Shown piece after piece: positions 10,477 to 22,462 of a DNA stretch of 64,000 bases (positions are counted from its first letter, which is position 1; every line of letters starts with the position of its first letter). This stretch comes from Pyrrhosoma nymphula. Taxonomy: Eukaryota; Arthropoda; Insecta; Odonata; Coenagrionidae. Location: assembly GCA_963573305.1 (NCBI GenBank), contig OY754329.1:137069422-137133421 (forward strand). The letters are read 5' to 3'. Made by a program: the position numbers and the translations under genes. Below the pieces are notes generated by a model that was given only the letters and a program-made list of their open reading frames with translations, was not told the origin of the DNA and did not search any database.

Positions 10477-10650
10477 ACACACACACACAACCCAATTGGA
10501 ATCCTTTGTAGGCTAATGAGACCCAGCTAAGGATTCCTGGGTTATAACCTGGGATACTTCGCAGAGCTGTAGTGACTCTACTGAGGCTGCTAAGTTATTA
10601 ACACAACCACACACGCAATCACACAAAACACTCACTCACACACACAATAG
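10477..10650 (+). repeat. AC-rich simple repeats
   Basis: ACACACACACAC near 10481-10491 and interrupted CACA tracts at about 10601-10647. Between them lies GGATTCCTGGGTTATAACC, with no gene. Confidence 0.6.
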
Positions 10651-12960
10651 GGCCCCAAATTTCTGGGAGAACAGCTCAAAAAGAGCGTGGTCAAATAGAA
10701 CAAAAACAACAAACAGGGAACGAGGGTGAACTTCGGATACGCGTATTTCGGTTAATCTATAGAGGCCGTAGAGCTCATCTACCTTGATGTGTCTTATGGA
10801 AATGTAACGCCGTTTTTATTACAATCAATAATGGTTGCTGGAAAGAAGGAATTTTTGTTCCCATCATTTCGGCAGTGTTATCTCTCTTATTTTGTCGCTT
10901 CTATCAGTTTCTAGAGATATGGGGTGGGGTCAAAATAATATCCTCTGTGTCTTACTGAAACTCGCGTGATCGAAGTTTTTCAAGTAATCTAAGCCTAGCG
11001 TGTAGCCTCCGGGTCTGTAACGGCTCCCACCTAGTCCTTCCAACCTTGGACCTTTATAAACATTCGTAGGTACTATTTGGGCATCTTCATTGCTTCCTAC
11101 AGATTATTCTAAATCAATTCCACTTATTTCATTATGCATCTTATGGAGTACATGATCTTAACACGGGGGTTAAAAAAATGAAATATCTCAGAGCCAGTGT
11201 AAGTTAACCAATTCACGAAAATAATTTTGCAACGACGATTGATTCATTTATTCAATAACAATTCTCTGCTTTCAACTGGCTAGCGCTGCCGAAGTCATAA
11301 CTGTTTTTATACTTTTCACTGTTTTCAAAATCTTTTTAATCATTTATATTTCCCATCCCTCAAATGATCCAATTTTCAAATTTCTTATGTATTTACGACG
11401 ACCTTCTTTTTTAGGCTTCGATTTATTTTTTAACGCCCGAGCATTCTTTTTAGTTTCATTATATGTCTAATGGACTCTTAGTGAAAATAAATTATTGTCA
11501 TATTATTTTGTTAAGTTTGTTGATGAAGCGATTTGATACCCTTTGGTTTTTTTATGTTTCATTTTGCATTTTTATGCTGTTTTTTAACCTAACCAGTTTC
11601 TGTACGGTAGAAATCATCATTCAAACGAATTAAATGTAAAATTTTAGTAAAACTTAAAAAAACACATTTAGATGTTGAAATACGCATTAGTTTGTCTAAA
11701 ACATGCATGACGGTGCCTTGAACCGCAATATGACATTTAATTTGGGGTGGTACTACTTATCACATCAGAAATTTATCTTAAATTTATCTTAAACACACAT
11801 CCTTCCATCTGATCTGTTATGAAGCGCCGGAGTACCGGAAAATAGGGCTATATTTTCGGTGGCATGAGGTTCAGTTAACTTATTGCATTAAACGTCTTCT
11901 GCGTTCTGATCACAAGCATTTCTTGTTTAGACCTTTGTCTATATGCCACAGTAAATTTTGACTTTGCCTGACGATACTTAGTTAGTGAAGTAACGTCTTT
12001 CAGTGGAAATGCCTTGTCTCATATTACTAACCGTGTTTCGTTTCCGCCTAGTAACGCTGGAAACAATTTTAATTATTATCGTCAGTTTGTCATGCTTCAA
12101 GTAAAAGTCATCTCATGGCAGAGATTGCATAATATTTCTTTCCTGGAATTCCTTTTACCATGCGTTTGGAAAAATGAAAGTGTCTCAAGACTTCCGCTTT
12201 TCAATTTCTGTTGCCGTTTGCGCGGTTGAGAAAAAGTATCCCGAGTTTTATAACATGTCTATAAAATCCACGGGAAATCTTGAGTTGGCATTTACGCATT
12301 TTAAGCTAGGATAAGTATGAATGTCCATTTTGGAAAGTTAATTATTGGAATAGTCATTATTAGAATTCAAACTCGAATTATTTATTAGAAATTTGTCGTT
12401 TCAGAAGCGAATGTATGACGGAATGTTTTGAATGGAGCATGTTTTGGTGGAATTCACTTAATACTATACTTACTAGTGAACACTTATAAATTTTGCAATT
12501 GTAAATTTACTGGTTGAAATTTTCTAAAATATTGATGCGAAGCATTATTGTCGTGTTGGCTGGAAAGCATGTTAATGGTGTTGGTTATGGAATGGAGGTT
12601 TTATTGTTAAGATGGTTGAGAGTTACCAGGGCAACAGGGCTAGTTGCGGAAGCGAGGTATTATTGTTAAGGCAGGTGGAAAGTCATCCCACGAAGCATTT
12701 TTTTTGTGGTGGGTAGAGAGTTACCAGGGTAACAATGTGTGTTATGGATGCGCGCTATTATTGAATTTGTTCTGGGCTCAATGGATTCACTTTATTGCAC
12801 AGTTTAATGTACAGAAATTGCGAGATCGCGAGCACGGAATCAGAGCATGGGCTATTTTCCCATCTGTCGTTCATGCATTTGTGCATTAATTCTTGCAATT
12901 CACCGCTTAACACGACGCAATTTTCAATGTACATCCACACATACATCAGATTGTGCAGTG
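10651..12960. other. Unassigned AT-rich DNA (2.3 kb)
   Basis: No gene recognised. A short tandem AAATTTATCTT pair lies near 11768-11790. At 12597-12745 the strings GTTATGG...TTATTGTTAAG and GAGAGTTACCAGGGTAACA recur (about 12612 and 12717 for GAGAGTTACCAGGG), suggesting a small local duplication. The ORFs at 12014-12229 and 12644-12986 are not protein-like. Confidence 0.4.
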
Positions 12961-12970
12961 AAGTGCCTCG

Positions 12971-13072
12971 TATAAAAAGGCCTTAAGCCGACCCGTTTCA
13001 TCGCAAAGGCGACTGATCTCATCAGTTCTTAACCATTCGGTCCGATCGGTTCGGCGACACCGGTCGACCTAG
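12971..13072 (+). promoter_or_regulatory. Candidate TATA promoter and 5' UTR exon
   Basis: TATAAAAAGG at 12971-12980 is a strong TATA box. A pyrimidine-A start site near 13000 (TTTCATCG) lies at the expected spacing of about 29 bases. The arthropod initiator string ATCAGTT occurs further down, near 13021. The following CG-rich 70 bases contain no ATG and end at CCTAG|GTGAGA, a good splice donor at 13072/13073. This is the layout of a non-coding first exon with a downstream intron. No second exon could be identified, so the gene is unknown. A chance TATA box is the main alternative. Confidence 0.4.
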
Positions 13073-13179
13073 GTGAGAAACATTGTGAAAATGACATTTT
13101 CTATTAACACACTGATAATTTATTTTTACAAAGTTGAGCCGGAAAGAGTGTTATTGATTGTTGTGGGATCCTTCGATGC

Positions 13180-13700
13180 AATTTGTCCACGTGTTTCCCT
13201 CCTCGCCGCGGATCAGAGCGGTCGCAGCGAAGAGGAGCTATCAAGACGGAAGCATTTCTCAACCGAGCGCCTGCTTTTTTATTTCGCGATGGAAGGTAAG
13301 GGGAGGAAGGAGATGGAGGAGGAGAGGTAGGGAGGACGTATAAATAGTCTTTGACGATGTTATGTGCGTGCGAGCTCGAGAGATTTGACACATTTTCCGC
13401 GAACGCGCGCGAGTGTGTGGAAAGATTAAGGAAGTGCCCGGCGAAGGGTTTGTTCCGACGGAGTGTTCTCTCAGTTCCCTTCAGATGTGCGAGTTTCGGT
13501 CGGAAGATGGCGATTGTGCCTCTCGTGTCTCCACGATAGGCTCACCACCCCTTTGTCACCTTGTCGGTGACTCCTCTCAATTCTCGCACCTGTGTGTTTC
13601 TGTTACGGAGCTTTTAGATCGTTCGGTATCGAGTGATACGAGATGCAGCGTTGCCACATTTCGAACCTCACAGACTTCGGCTCGAGGAGCTAATCATCAA
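13180..13700 (+). other. CpG-rich block downstream of the candidate promoter
   Basis: CpG dinucleotides are common (CGAACGCGCGCGAGTGTG near 13399). ORFs of 62-109 codons occur in several frames. None shows a domain or codon pattern I recognise. It may be the 5' part of the first intron of the putative gene starting at about 13,000, or an alternative exon. Confidence 0.3.
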
Positions 13701-16384
13701 TCGCGGTCTAAATGTGGCAACATCATTTGCATTATCACTTGACGATTATCTTTTGCATAATTCCAAGATTACTGTTCTTGAAGCGTAATAGGATAGTGCC
13801 TACTGAGGTGAGGATAGAAACGGAGCAGGCAAAATGGTTCAGCTGAGTAAAGCTTTCTGGTCCTCGAGACCCTCAGCCATGCATGGCCGTGTAATAGCAC
13901 GGAGATATAAAGGTATTTGACAAATTATTCAAAGGAATTTTGGTTGCATAAAATTAAGTAAAATTATTATTGTCCGCTACAAAATTTTATTAAATTTTCT
14001 AACCAAGATTTCTACAAATAAAAACATGACCAAGGCTCCTACTTTTGCCGAAACTTTGTTTGGAAAATTTGATGAAATGTTGTGTAGTATAACAATTTTA
14101 CCTTATTTTATTTAATGGGAGTACGTCAAAGTAACGCCTGAAAACATCAAGGTAGTTTGGCGTTCTTTAATGTTCATAAAATTCGGCATGTCACACGGTG
14201 CTCGGAACTCATTTGTTCAAAAATATTTTTTGGAGACATTTGACCATCTGTCTTTTGGGTTAAGGCCCCTTTTAGGGTGAAACCATTGTCACGCACAGAT
14301 ATTTTCACGTTCGGTTTCGTCTCCGAGCAACGAAGCGGGAGAGTTGGAGAGAAAACAAAAGAAAGAGAGATGATGATAGGTGGCGAGAGTGTGACTGCCC
14401 TCGCCTTTGTTTATTCGTAACGGTTTTTCGGAATGGGCAGCGATGGGTTTAGAAAGATTATTTTTTTTTAATTTAGTTTGGGTGTTCACGTGTTCGAACT
14501 CATTCCTCGACTCAAATGTTTTTCTCCTCCAGACTTCTCTGGACCCATTCATTAGCCCTCGTGCCTAGCAGCGTCAACTTGGAGGCGAACCTGTGGAGTG
14601 AGTCCACTTTCTACTCATCCCCCTATCCTTCTCTCTCTCTCACACACACAAAAGGAATGCCCGGAATGCGTGGACGCAGAATGCGCCTTGAGATGAAGTG
14701 GTCGCTCACATCCTGGCCTTCTTGCGGGGCCTTAGGCCAGTGCCCCGTGTCCCAAAGTGATGCTCTAATGTGTTGCCAAACAAGCATACATGCATAGGTA
14801 TCCACCACCCCTTTCGGAGGGGGCAAAGTCAAAGAACTTAGTTACTGCTGTTATGCCTAGAAAACTTGCTCCCTTTTCTTAACTTCCTCCGTAAGGAACC
14901 ATCCTTGCATACCTCTTTCGCTTCTCTTACACTCATGCATTTCGTTATACACGCTCCCCATCAAATTAGCTCCAAATATTCTTCTTCTTTTCTCTCTCTT
15001 CTCTTCTCTCTTCCTAGTCTCTTCCTAGTCTCTTCCTAGAGAGTGATAGGGAGGAAGGATAGACCGTTTAAGTTACGGGAGAATGTGATTTGATGTACTA
15101 AATTGTTTTTTCAGAATAGTTGGAATATTTCCAACTATGAATTGCTGCAAACAAAAGGAATTTTAATTAATTCTTGGTGTCTTAATTCTGGACGTAAATG
15201 GGAAGGGAAAATTTTAATGTGGGTTGTTTTTGGTTTACGGACTTTCTCAGTTTACAGTTCTCTCCCTTTTTTTAGTTCCCTTACAATGATAAGTTTCTCT
15301 CCTCTGCTCCTCTGTTTAGCTTGTTCAAATTACATTCGGTGAAATGGTTGGAAGAAAATTTGATCATAATATATATTTTTGAAATTAATTCGCGTTAATC
15401 AATGCTTTGTTTCGTAAATTTTTTATTCTTTGTGAGCTCAACCTATCCACGGAGGTTAGTGTAATTATTCCTGCGCTTTATTCTTTCTCTCCAAATACCT
15501 TTAGAGACAACCTGCGGACGGTGTTTCTCAGCACAACAGTGTAGACGATGCCAATTAGTAAAAAAAAATTGAAGCCTAATAACCATTACCAGGAAGTTTC
15601 TAAACCAATTAGCTTTTCAACAATTATATAAGTTTTGCTCGAAGAGAAATCAAACAATCCAGAAAAAACTAATCTGTTGTAAATTTTCTAATGTTTGTAA
15701 ATATCTCTCTTTCTAACATATGCTCATATGACTTACATAGAGCCTTCAAATGACGTTGATTGGTCAGTGTTGATGGAACATCCCGTAAATAAACAATATT
15801 TAAAAATCCATGAAACTAGACATTTTTTATGAAAATAGACCTGGTATATTTGCGAAAAATTCATTTCAAATCAAGTAATTTCTTTTAGAAAAAATTCATG
15901 CAACCCTTGTGTTCCCAGAAAGGAACCCGCCCATATTATCGCTACCTGCTGGAAACTTATACCATATTTATTGCTGGAAGTTCATGGCTATTATGAAAAT
16001 CGGTGTCCACTGCGTGAAACAGGAAGTAAACTTGATGATGGGTTTCGGAACCTTGGTAGAAAGGATGGAGAAAACTCTAGAATCTTCGGGAATCGTAGAA
16101 TTCATTTGACATCACCACCATGTTGATACGTTCGGACTTCAAAGTCACAAATAATGCATGATTCATGCAATGGAGAGTTGTTCATCTTCATATTCGACGA
16201 TACTTTTTTTTTATTAAGATTAATGTAATTCCTGTCGATGAGAATGGGGAATTTTACTAAACCGCCTGTCATACCGCATGGGTCGGTCGATTATTTCCTT
16301 TCAATCATTATGGAGAACGATGATTACAGTTTTCAAGTGCCAGTTAACGCCCCGCGAGGTGTTTACATCACCATGGTTATGGCC
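13701..16384. other. Unassigned AT-rich DNA (2.7 kb)
   Basis: No gene recognised. There is a CT/CA microsatellite (CTCTCTCTCTCACACACACA) near 14630-14650 and a separate 11-bp tandem repeat at 15007-15039. The ORFs are short and unrecognised. Confidence 0.4.
15007..15039 (+). repeat. Three tandem copies of TCTCTTCCTAG
   Basis: Three exact 11-bp units in a row within a CT-rich stretch. A minisatellite seed with no other feature. Confidence 0.85.
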
Positions 16385-16640
16385 CGCTGTGCTCTTTGAC
16401 GGAGCCAATTGTCGAGACGAATCGTGGCGGCGCGTTCAATTTTAGCTCCGACCTCGCGCAAGCGAAGAGGGCCTTTACCTCATCTCCAAGCACGTGCCTG
16501 GCCGCCATCTTTTTTCCTTCGCAGGTGGCGCCGCGGCCGTCTGCTGCGTATCCTCCTCCCGAGTCGTTACTTATGCGCTCGTCTACAAGGAGACCGTTAT
16601 ATCTCGCCTATCCCGGGTGCGTAGCGGCGTCTGACACCCA
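16385..16640. other. CpG-rich block
   Basis: Dense CpG (GTGGCGGCGCG near 16425, GGCGCCGCGGCCGTC near 16527). ORFs of 95 and 71 codons overlap in different frames of the plus strand and are not recognisable. It could mark a promoter or enhancer, with nothing specific to support either. Confidence 0.3.
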
Positions 16641-17800
16641 TCTGTTGCTGTTTTTGGTCATTACTTCTTGTTCTTTCTATTAGTCGTCACGTGTTACGTC
16701 TGTCTGGTGACTGTCTTGTGCTCAAGTGACCGTCAACACCATATGGTGTTCTTCGTTAGTGTTTTGAAGACAATTCTTGACTTATGCGATTTTTCATCTT
16801 TTGATTCTTTTTATAACATTGTCATTGATTTTTTTTCTTGATTATCTTTTGATTTTTTTAATTTAAAATTTTCTGCTTTTTTTAACCCTTAGCTTTTTCC
16901 ATATTTTGTTTTTATTTTTCTCCGTTGAAAAATATATGATTACCTACAGTGAAATTTGAACCTCAACTTTTAACTTTAGGTATTAATCCTATTTTTAACC
17001 CCCTACCTTCCCCGATTCGGCGTTAGCTTCAAGTTTAACTGAAGATAATCATACATTTTGAAAAAGAGAAAATTAATTTAAAACAAAAATCCTATGGCCG
17101 AAAAACAACAGTAAATATGAACAAAATTATGAAAATGGCAAAAAACAGTAAAAAAATGAAAACAAAATCAGAGTAAAAAAAGGATGTCTTAGTTTAGCTT
17201 TAATTTCATACCTGTTCTTACGTTAGTCTCTAATTTTCTCATTTCGCGCTAGCAACACACTACGTAATGCCAATGTTTTCTCCCCCGTCAATTTCAATTC
17301 TCCCGGTTTAATCCGACTTGTAAAGGTGATTTCCGCTCACGGGTACACCACTTGCATTTTCCATCAAGGCGCATAAGAGTGGGCTATCATTGACTCTGTT
17401 CTAAGCTCTTCATAACTCATATATAATCTATGGCCCTATTCAGGAAGGCCTGAATAGGGCAATAGATTAGCATCGGCAATGACGAAAATTTGCCATCTGA
17501 GCATCGAAAATCTCATGAAGTCAAATTTTAAAATTGAGATTTCTTGAGACTCTGACGCTTTTAAATAAGCGCCTGATGTCGTCAGAATAGCCTGTTTATC
17601 TCCTTCATTTTTCGTACTTCACAAAAATTGGTTTGCCTCTTAATACGCTCCCCATTCACTTTGTCTACCCTCTCCGAATTACTTATATGTTTTAGGATGT
17701 GTTCCATTCAGCATATGGCCGTGCTTTGAGAAATTTACAAAGGAAAGCGGAACGCTTCTTTTGAAACTGTATCGGGCGGAAAGGGAGTGTAACACAACTA
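16641..17800. other. Unassigned AT-rich DNA with T-rich tracts
   Basis: Homopolymeric T and A stretches at 16820-16930 and 17110-17180. A perfect 12-bp inverted repeat (GCCCTATTCAGG, loop AAGG) sits at 17433-17460. No gene recognised. Confidence 0.4.
17433..17460. repeat. Perfect 12-bp stem hairpin
   Basis: GCCCTATTCAGG, AAGG, CCTGAATAGGGC. The perfect stem with a 4-base loop stands out from its AT-rich surroundings. No T run follows that would suggest a Pol III or bacterial-type terminator. Confidence 0.7.
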
Positions 17801-18028
17801 ATGGAAGAACTAGATTCTTTGCTGCTAGAGGCTCGGAGACTACACAACATGCTAGGATTACTTGAAAAATTCGAATCAGACGATATTCAGTATTTTATAG
17901 GGAGGATATTACTTTACACCGTTACCTCATTTCTAGAACTGATAGAAGCGAAAATAAGAGAGATACACTTCCAAGTTGATAGGAACAAAAATGAATCCTT
18001 CCCACTGACCATTAGTGGCTACACTTAG
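17801..18028 (+). CDS. Small hypothetical ORF (75 codons)
   Basis: The ORF begins MEELDSLLLEARRLHNMLGL and continues with alternating charged and aliphatic residues (FLELIEAKIREIHFQVDRNK), the pattern of an amphipathic helix or coiled coil. This is unlike most chance ORFs here. The open frame extends ten codons upstream of the ATG to a TGA, so the start is a guess. No domain was recognised, and no promoter or splice signals were found. It could be an exon fragment of a host gene, part of a decayed transposon protein, or chance. Confidence 0.25.
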   Translation: MEELDSLLLEARRLHNMLGLLEKFESDDIQYFIGRILLYTVTSFLELIEAKIREIHFQVDRNKNESFPLTISGYT

Positions 18029-20635
18029 TGATTATACTTTGTGTAATATACGCATTTTGATTGCCGACTGTAGTTTCTACAATAATTTTCGTTATAAAAG
18101 TAGGTACAATAGCTAGCGATCGCAGTGTTTATGCATGCAGAGTAAAAATTCATTAATTGACATGCATAAGTTCCATAAAGTTACGCCGGAAACCTTCGCT
18201 TTAGTAACTGCGATGAAAACAGAGCTACTATGAACACTACGTTAACAAGCAATTCATTTTTGTCATCTTCTTCATCCTATTCCCTCACATTTTCATGGCT
18301 GGTGTCTTGAGACCCCATTCCACACATCCATGCAGAGGCTTGCAGAATGGTATGAAGATTTATGAAATTGCACGTTTTTTCGATGATTTTCAGCCTCCTT
18401 CGCTTTGGGGGGATGCTGGGATCCGCTCCATAAATTTTTAAGTCATCAATTTCGCCTTTATCTCTCTCTCAATTTTCCCTCTAATCGGTCCACTCTCAGT
18501 TTCTCGTCTGGGGAATCCCCTCCATCCGGGGCCGCCGACAACACCGGAAGCCCAACCCAGATCAACCCGCCGCGATGAAGCCGTCCTCGCTGTCTCTCCG
18601 TTTGACTCTTTTGTCTGTCTTTTAATGTTTTCTGTTTTTTATGTCCCCACTTCCACATCTCCTCCGTGTCGACGACGAGTCCGCATGTGCGAGGTATGTC
18701 AATCTTGCGATTATCTGCTGGATTCTCATTCCTTTTGCTGTAATCATCATCTGTATGCTCCTGTCATTCTCCTTGTGTGACCAGTCATCCTTTTCTGAGC
18801 CATGTTAATTCATGTTTTTTTTTCCTGGGTGTAAATGCTTGGTAGGTGGGTTGATTTCATTTACAAACCTCGAGAATGATGGCAGATTTATGACGTTATA
18901 CAACCGTCATTACATTAATTACCTTCGATTTCCGTTGAACTTTTTGTTGCCATTATAATTTGTTTTAATTATTTCTCATTTATTTCCCTACGCATATTAA
19001 GTAGGTGCGTATGAGCCAATTGGCATGTGAGATGATGACTTAGTTATCATACTAAACGGCAAATTAATGTGTTTACTTTGCATTACTACAAATGCTTCGT
19101 GATTGATAAGAGTTTTACAATGTGCATAACAGTGAATTACAATTGGAAAAATGATACGAGATGCGAAAGAGCTTACATATTTTATTTTAAATGAATTCTA
19201 TCTATAACTTTTTTCTTTACTTTTGCCAAACCTTTTAATTGATGCCCTTGCTCAAGCATTTTAATTATAATTATGTGGAACAGCAAATTTCGATAATCTT
19301 TTGCCGTATAAATTAATAATGATTTTTTTATTGAAGACTCATTTGACCTTTTTTTTAAAGGTTAGGGAATATCTTCTGGCTTACAATAATTTGCTATTCT
19401 AATTTACTAATATATCAAATTAACTGCTGTCAAAACATATTTTATGTGTAATAATTATAGTTAAAAATACCACGAGGTTTGCATCTACCCTCATTAATTT
19501 ATTTCACCCTTCTCTCTGAATTTATAGTTATTGTTTCCCTTTATTAAAATAAGTCCTGAATGATATGCCTTTTGACTATTTCAGCATCGCATATGAAACT
19601 CCAAAGATGTTGGTTAACCCGAACAATTCAATCAGACATCCACGCTCGTCGTCTTGTGGTATCTTCATAGTTGCAGCACTAAACATTTGTAACTTCCAAC
19701 ATACGGCTTGGGGTCACTATGCATATGATTTGGATTTTTTGTTTACAAAGCGTGTTTAAAAGCCAGCTTTGTGAGCTGACTGTCATCATCATGTCTTAAT
19801 GAAGTTTTTGTTGATTATATACTAAAATATTTTGCAACATAGCTCAGTGATTGGCAGTTAGTACCCTAGCACGTAATCTAGCGCATTTTTCATATCTGCG
19901 CGTATTCGAAGTTTTTTTTAAATCGAACATTATGAAGAAAATATCCCCGTCATATTTAGGGTGTATGTAAATATAGGATGCATATGACTTGAATTCCCCG
20001 CCGAAGATCATAGATATTATCGATATTGAATCGGTCCGTTATCTTTCCTCAATTTTCCCATTCGGGTGACATCACCTTCATATGCTATTTGCCTTCGTTT
20101 TCACGCCTGCCATTATTTCTCCGTAATGTCTCATTTTGGGGTTAGTTCTTCTCCGTTGTTCCCAAACGTCCAATTTACATTCAACAACAGTCATCATGGA
20201 GCCGTCTTGTTTCAATTTGCTTCGGTGATCACCGACGCAGATGGATGTATTTGATGCTCAAAGACGTGAGCGGCGAGATTATCCAATGGCATCTGCGAAT
20301 TCTCGTGCTTTGCCGTTCGTTTTCGGCTGTGGAAGAAGATTGGAGGGTCTCCCTAGGGCTGGGAAAATAAATTACGAAGGTCAACATGCCAGAACTAGTG
20401 GTATTGACACCACTTATCTTGAGAATTATACTACGTGTGTACCTAAACATGGTTACAAATATAGATATGTGTTTAAGTAATTCGTTCCTACACAACCGCT
20501 CATTTGCGATAACCATACTGCAAACATTCATTCTTTCCACGAACCATTCATGACTAAAAAAATAAAAGCGGGACAATGAGGCACTCCGTTAACATATTGT
20601 TCACTTTAGTTCCTCTTCCAATTCCTTTTTCCATC
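18029..20635. other. Unassigned AT-rich DNA (2.6 kb)
   Basis: A CG-richer patch lies at 18480-18680 (GGGGCCGCCGACAACACCGG) with a 66-codon minus-strand ORF of simple, charged composition. The rest is AT-rich without recognised features. The ORFs at 20066-20576 are on opposing strands and unrecognised. Confidence 0.35.
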
Positions 20636-20639
20636 CTCT

Positions 20640-20700
20640 GCCACACGCCACTGTGTGGAATCGCAGGATAATACATGTGTAGATGTAGATCTAGATTTTG
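20640..20700 (-). repeat. Dispersed SINE-like repeat (ACATCTAC family), copy 2
   Basis: Reverse-complemented, it reads ATCTACATCTACACATGT, then CCTGCGATTCCACACAGTGG and CGTGTGGCAGAGG. This is the same motif order as at 10128-10210. It is inserted next to the sense LINE fragment at 20738. Confidence 0.5.
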
Positions 20701-20737
20701 ATTAGCATAAAAACGTAGAATCTGAGAAAAGAAAACG

Positions 20738-21098
20738 ATAATAGGCTGCAAAAGGTTGAGGTGTGGGCTTGTATGATAATGGAGGAAGTGCGGTGGACGG
20801 AAAGGAAAACAAATGAGTAAATAAATGGTTGGTAAGGTGGGTGCGGAGAGGAAATTTCTCTAGGAGGAGATTTAGGGGAGGCTGAGTACATCTACATACT
20901 ACGAGCAGGCGGCTGGAAGAGGTAATGAGGGGCGAAGAGTTGCTGAAGACCTTGATCAAGGGGTGGATGTTGGGTAATCGGGGAAGGGGAAGAAAGAGAA
21001 TAGGTTTTGTGAACGGGGTGAAGAAGTGTAGGACGTATGCTGAGATGAAGAAAGACATTGAGGAAAGGAGATTGGGGCCAGCGCCTGTAAAAACCTAG
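20738..21098 (+). pseudogene. LINE ORF2 C-terminal fragment, sense strand
   Basis: At 20930-21098 the plus strand reads RGEELLKTLIKGWMLGNRG, then RGRKRIGFVNGVKKCRTYAE, MKKDIEERRLGPAPVKT and a stop at 21096-21098. This is the GRGRKR..F...V....Y.E.K....R C-terminal pattern of insect endonuclease-reverse-transcriptase LINEs. Upstream (about 20755-20820), with stops, MEEVRWTERKTNE corresponds to the W.D..TNE motif of the same family. The ORF is broken, so it is a 5'-truncated fossil. It lies opposite in strand to the other LINE pieces of this window. Confidence 0.65.
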
Positions 21099-22244
21099 AG
21101 CATATTTTCTCTTTCCTTAAAATGTACCAACCGGCAGATTACTCTTATATTAACGAGAATGTTAGACGCAATAAAGAGAGTTAGCAAGTACTCCTTAGCT
21201 ATAGTGAGAAATAGGGATACAAAAAGAAAATTGGAAAGGAAATATGCAAGTAGAAGAGTTAATCAAAAAGCTGCCATTACCGATGAATTCTGATAGGGAT
21301 AATGTTGCACTGTCATAATTTTTTTGATATTTTGGCGTCATTCACGCAATTGCTAGTAATTGTTTTGTAGTTAGCTGACGCTATCAGGGTGCACGTAGTC
21401 GTTTTTGTCGTTGTGCTCTATTTTTAACTTTCTTATCAGATATTTGTGTATTTCCGAGCCCTTCCACCCGATTGTTATTGAATCGATGTATTTTTCTTCT
21501 TCTAAATTTGATCTGCGTGTGTATGTCGTGGAGGCGTGGCGTCTTTGTTTTCCTTCTCCGCCGATATTTGAGTGCACAAATTAACTACGTTGAAAGCTCT
21601 GGCGAGGGTAAGCCTTGTGGGAAGGAAGGTGGAGAGAATGAGAATGGATAGTGTTTGAGGGAAGGGTGGGAGTGGGAAAGAATCCAAGTGGGCCAATGTC
21701 GGATATTAAATTCGCGTCGGCCCGGCGCCGCCGTAATTCTCTAGAAATCGGAGTTCCTTGCACTGAATTCTTCAGATTCGATTTTATTTATCTTAAGGAC
21801 GCTTTACAAAGCACTTATATGACATCTGATAATTTAATTGAATTCAGTGTACCTACTCAAAACTGGATGCTGAAAGTGTCGTTTCACACGATCAAACTCT
21901 CCGTTTCGATTTTTGACAGGCGCATGCGCAGAAGCTATTGTGTTTGTTTACATTGTTTTTGCATCACTAATTATCGATTTTGGTTTTATACAAAATAATT
22001 CATACTGTTATACTTTTTGATCAATAAGGTAGCTTCACTGATTGAGGAGCAGATTTTACTTGATTACCCATCACACGCAATGTTGAGTTGATTCTTACTC
22101 TACCAATGGTATTTACTTGAAACTCTATACTCTCTTGGTAGTTGGATGCGAGCAGTGGATGAAAAATAAGTATCGTACTTATTTATGATTTCAGCACTAA
22201 AAGTTGTATTCGACGCATTCATCGAATACGATTAAGCCTTTTGG
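21099..22244. other. Unassigned DNA
   Basis: Purine-rich at 21600-21690 and CpG-bearing near 21716-21735 (GGCCCGGCGCCGCCG). The ORFs (64-115 codons) conflict in strand and show no known motif. Confidence 0.35.
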
Positions 22245-22257
22245 ACGATACGATTTT

Positions 22258-22449
22258 TGGGCAACGGCCTGCCACGATGGAAACACCGGTTCCCGATCAA
22301 TCACCGAAGTTAAGTATCGTTGGGCTCTGCTCGAGTTTGGAAGGGTGATCCTCCGATTCGTCCGACTGCTGTTGCCCCTGTCTGCACGTGGCAGACAGTA
22401 AGTGCGAAATGACCTTAGCCGTCGAAGCACGTTAAACAAAAATACTACT
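22258..22449 (+). mobile_element. 5S-rRNA-derived SINE with target-site duplication
   Basis: The first 95 bases resemble 5S rRNA: ACACCGGTTCCCGATCAA, then TCACCGAAGTTAAGTATCG (5S A-box region) and GGAAGGGTGATCC (C-box region). After this the match to 5S stops and an unrelated body follows. It ends CGAAGCACGTTAAAC plus an AAAATACTACTAC tail, as in SINEs mobilised by LINEs. Flanks ACGATACGATTTT (22245-22257) and ACGATAAGATTTT (22450-22462) are a 13-bp duplication with one mismatch. It is therefore a retroposed element with a 5S-type internal Pol III promoter (the SINE3 class) and not a 5S gene. Confidence 0.8.
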
Positions 22450-22462
22450 ACGATAAGATTTT

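Noticed and set aside
20702..21058. A 118-codon minus ORF as a membrane protein
   Set aside because: It is the antisense shadow of the plus-strand LINE C-terminus (GRGRKR motif) at 20738-21098.
22258..22360. A functional 5S rRNA gene
   Set aside because: The match to 5S ends after about 95 bases, the 3' strand of helix I is absent, and the unit continues into a SINE body flanked by a 13-bp TSD.
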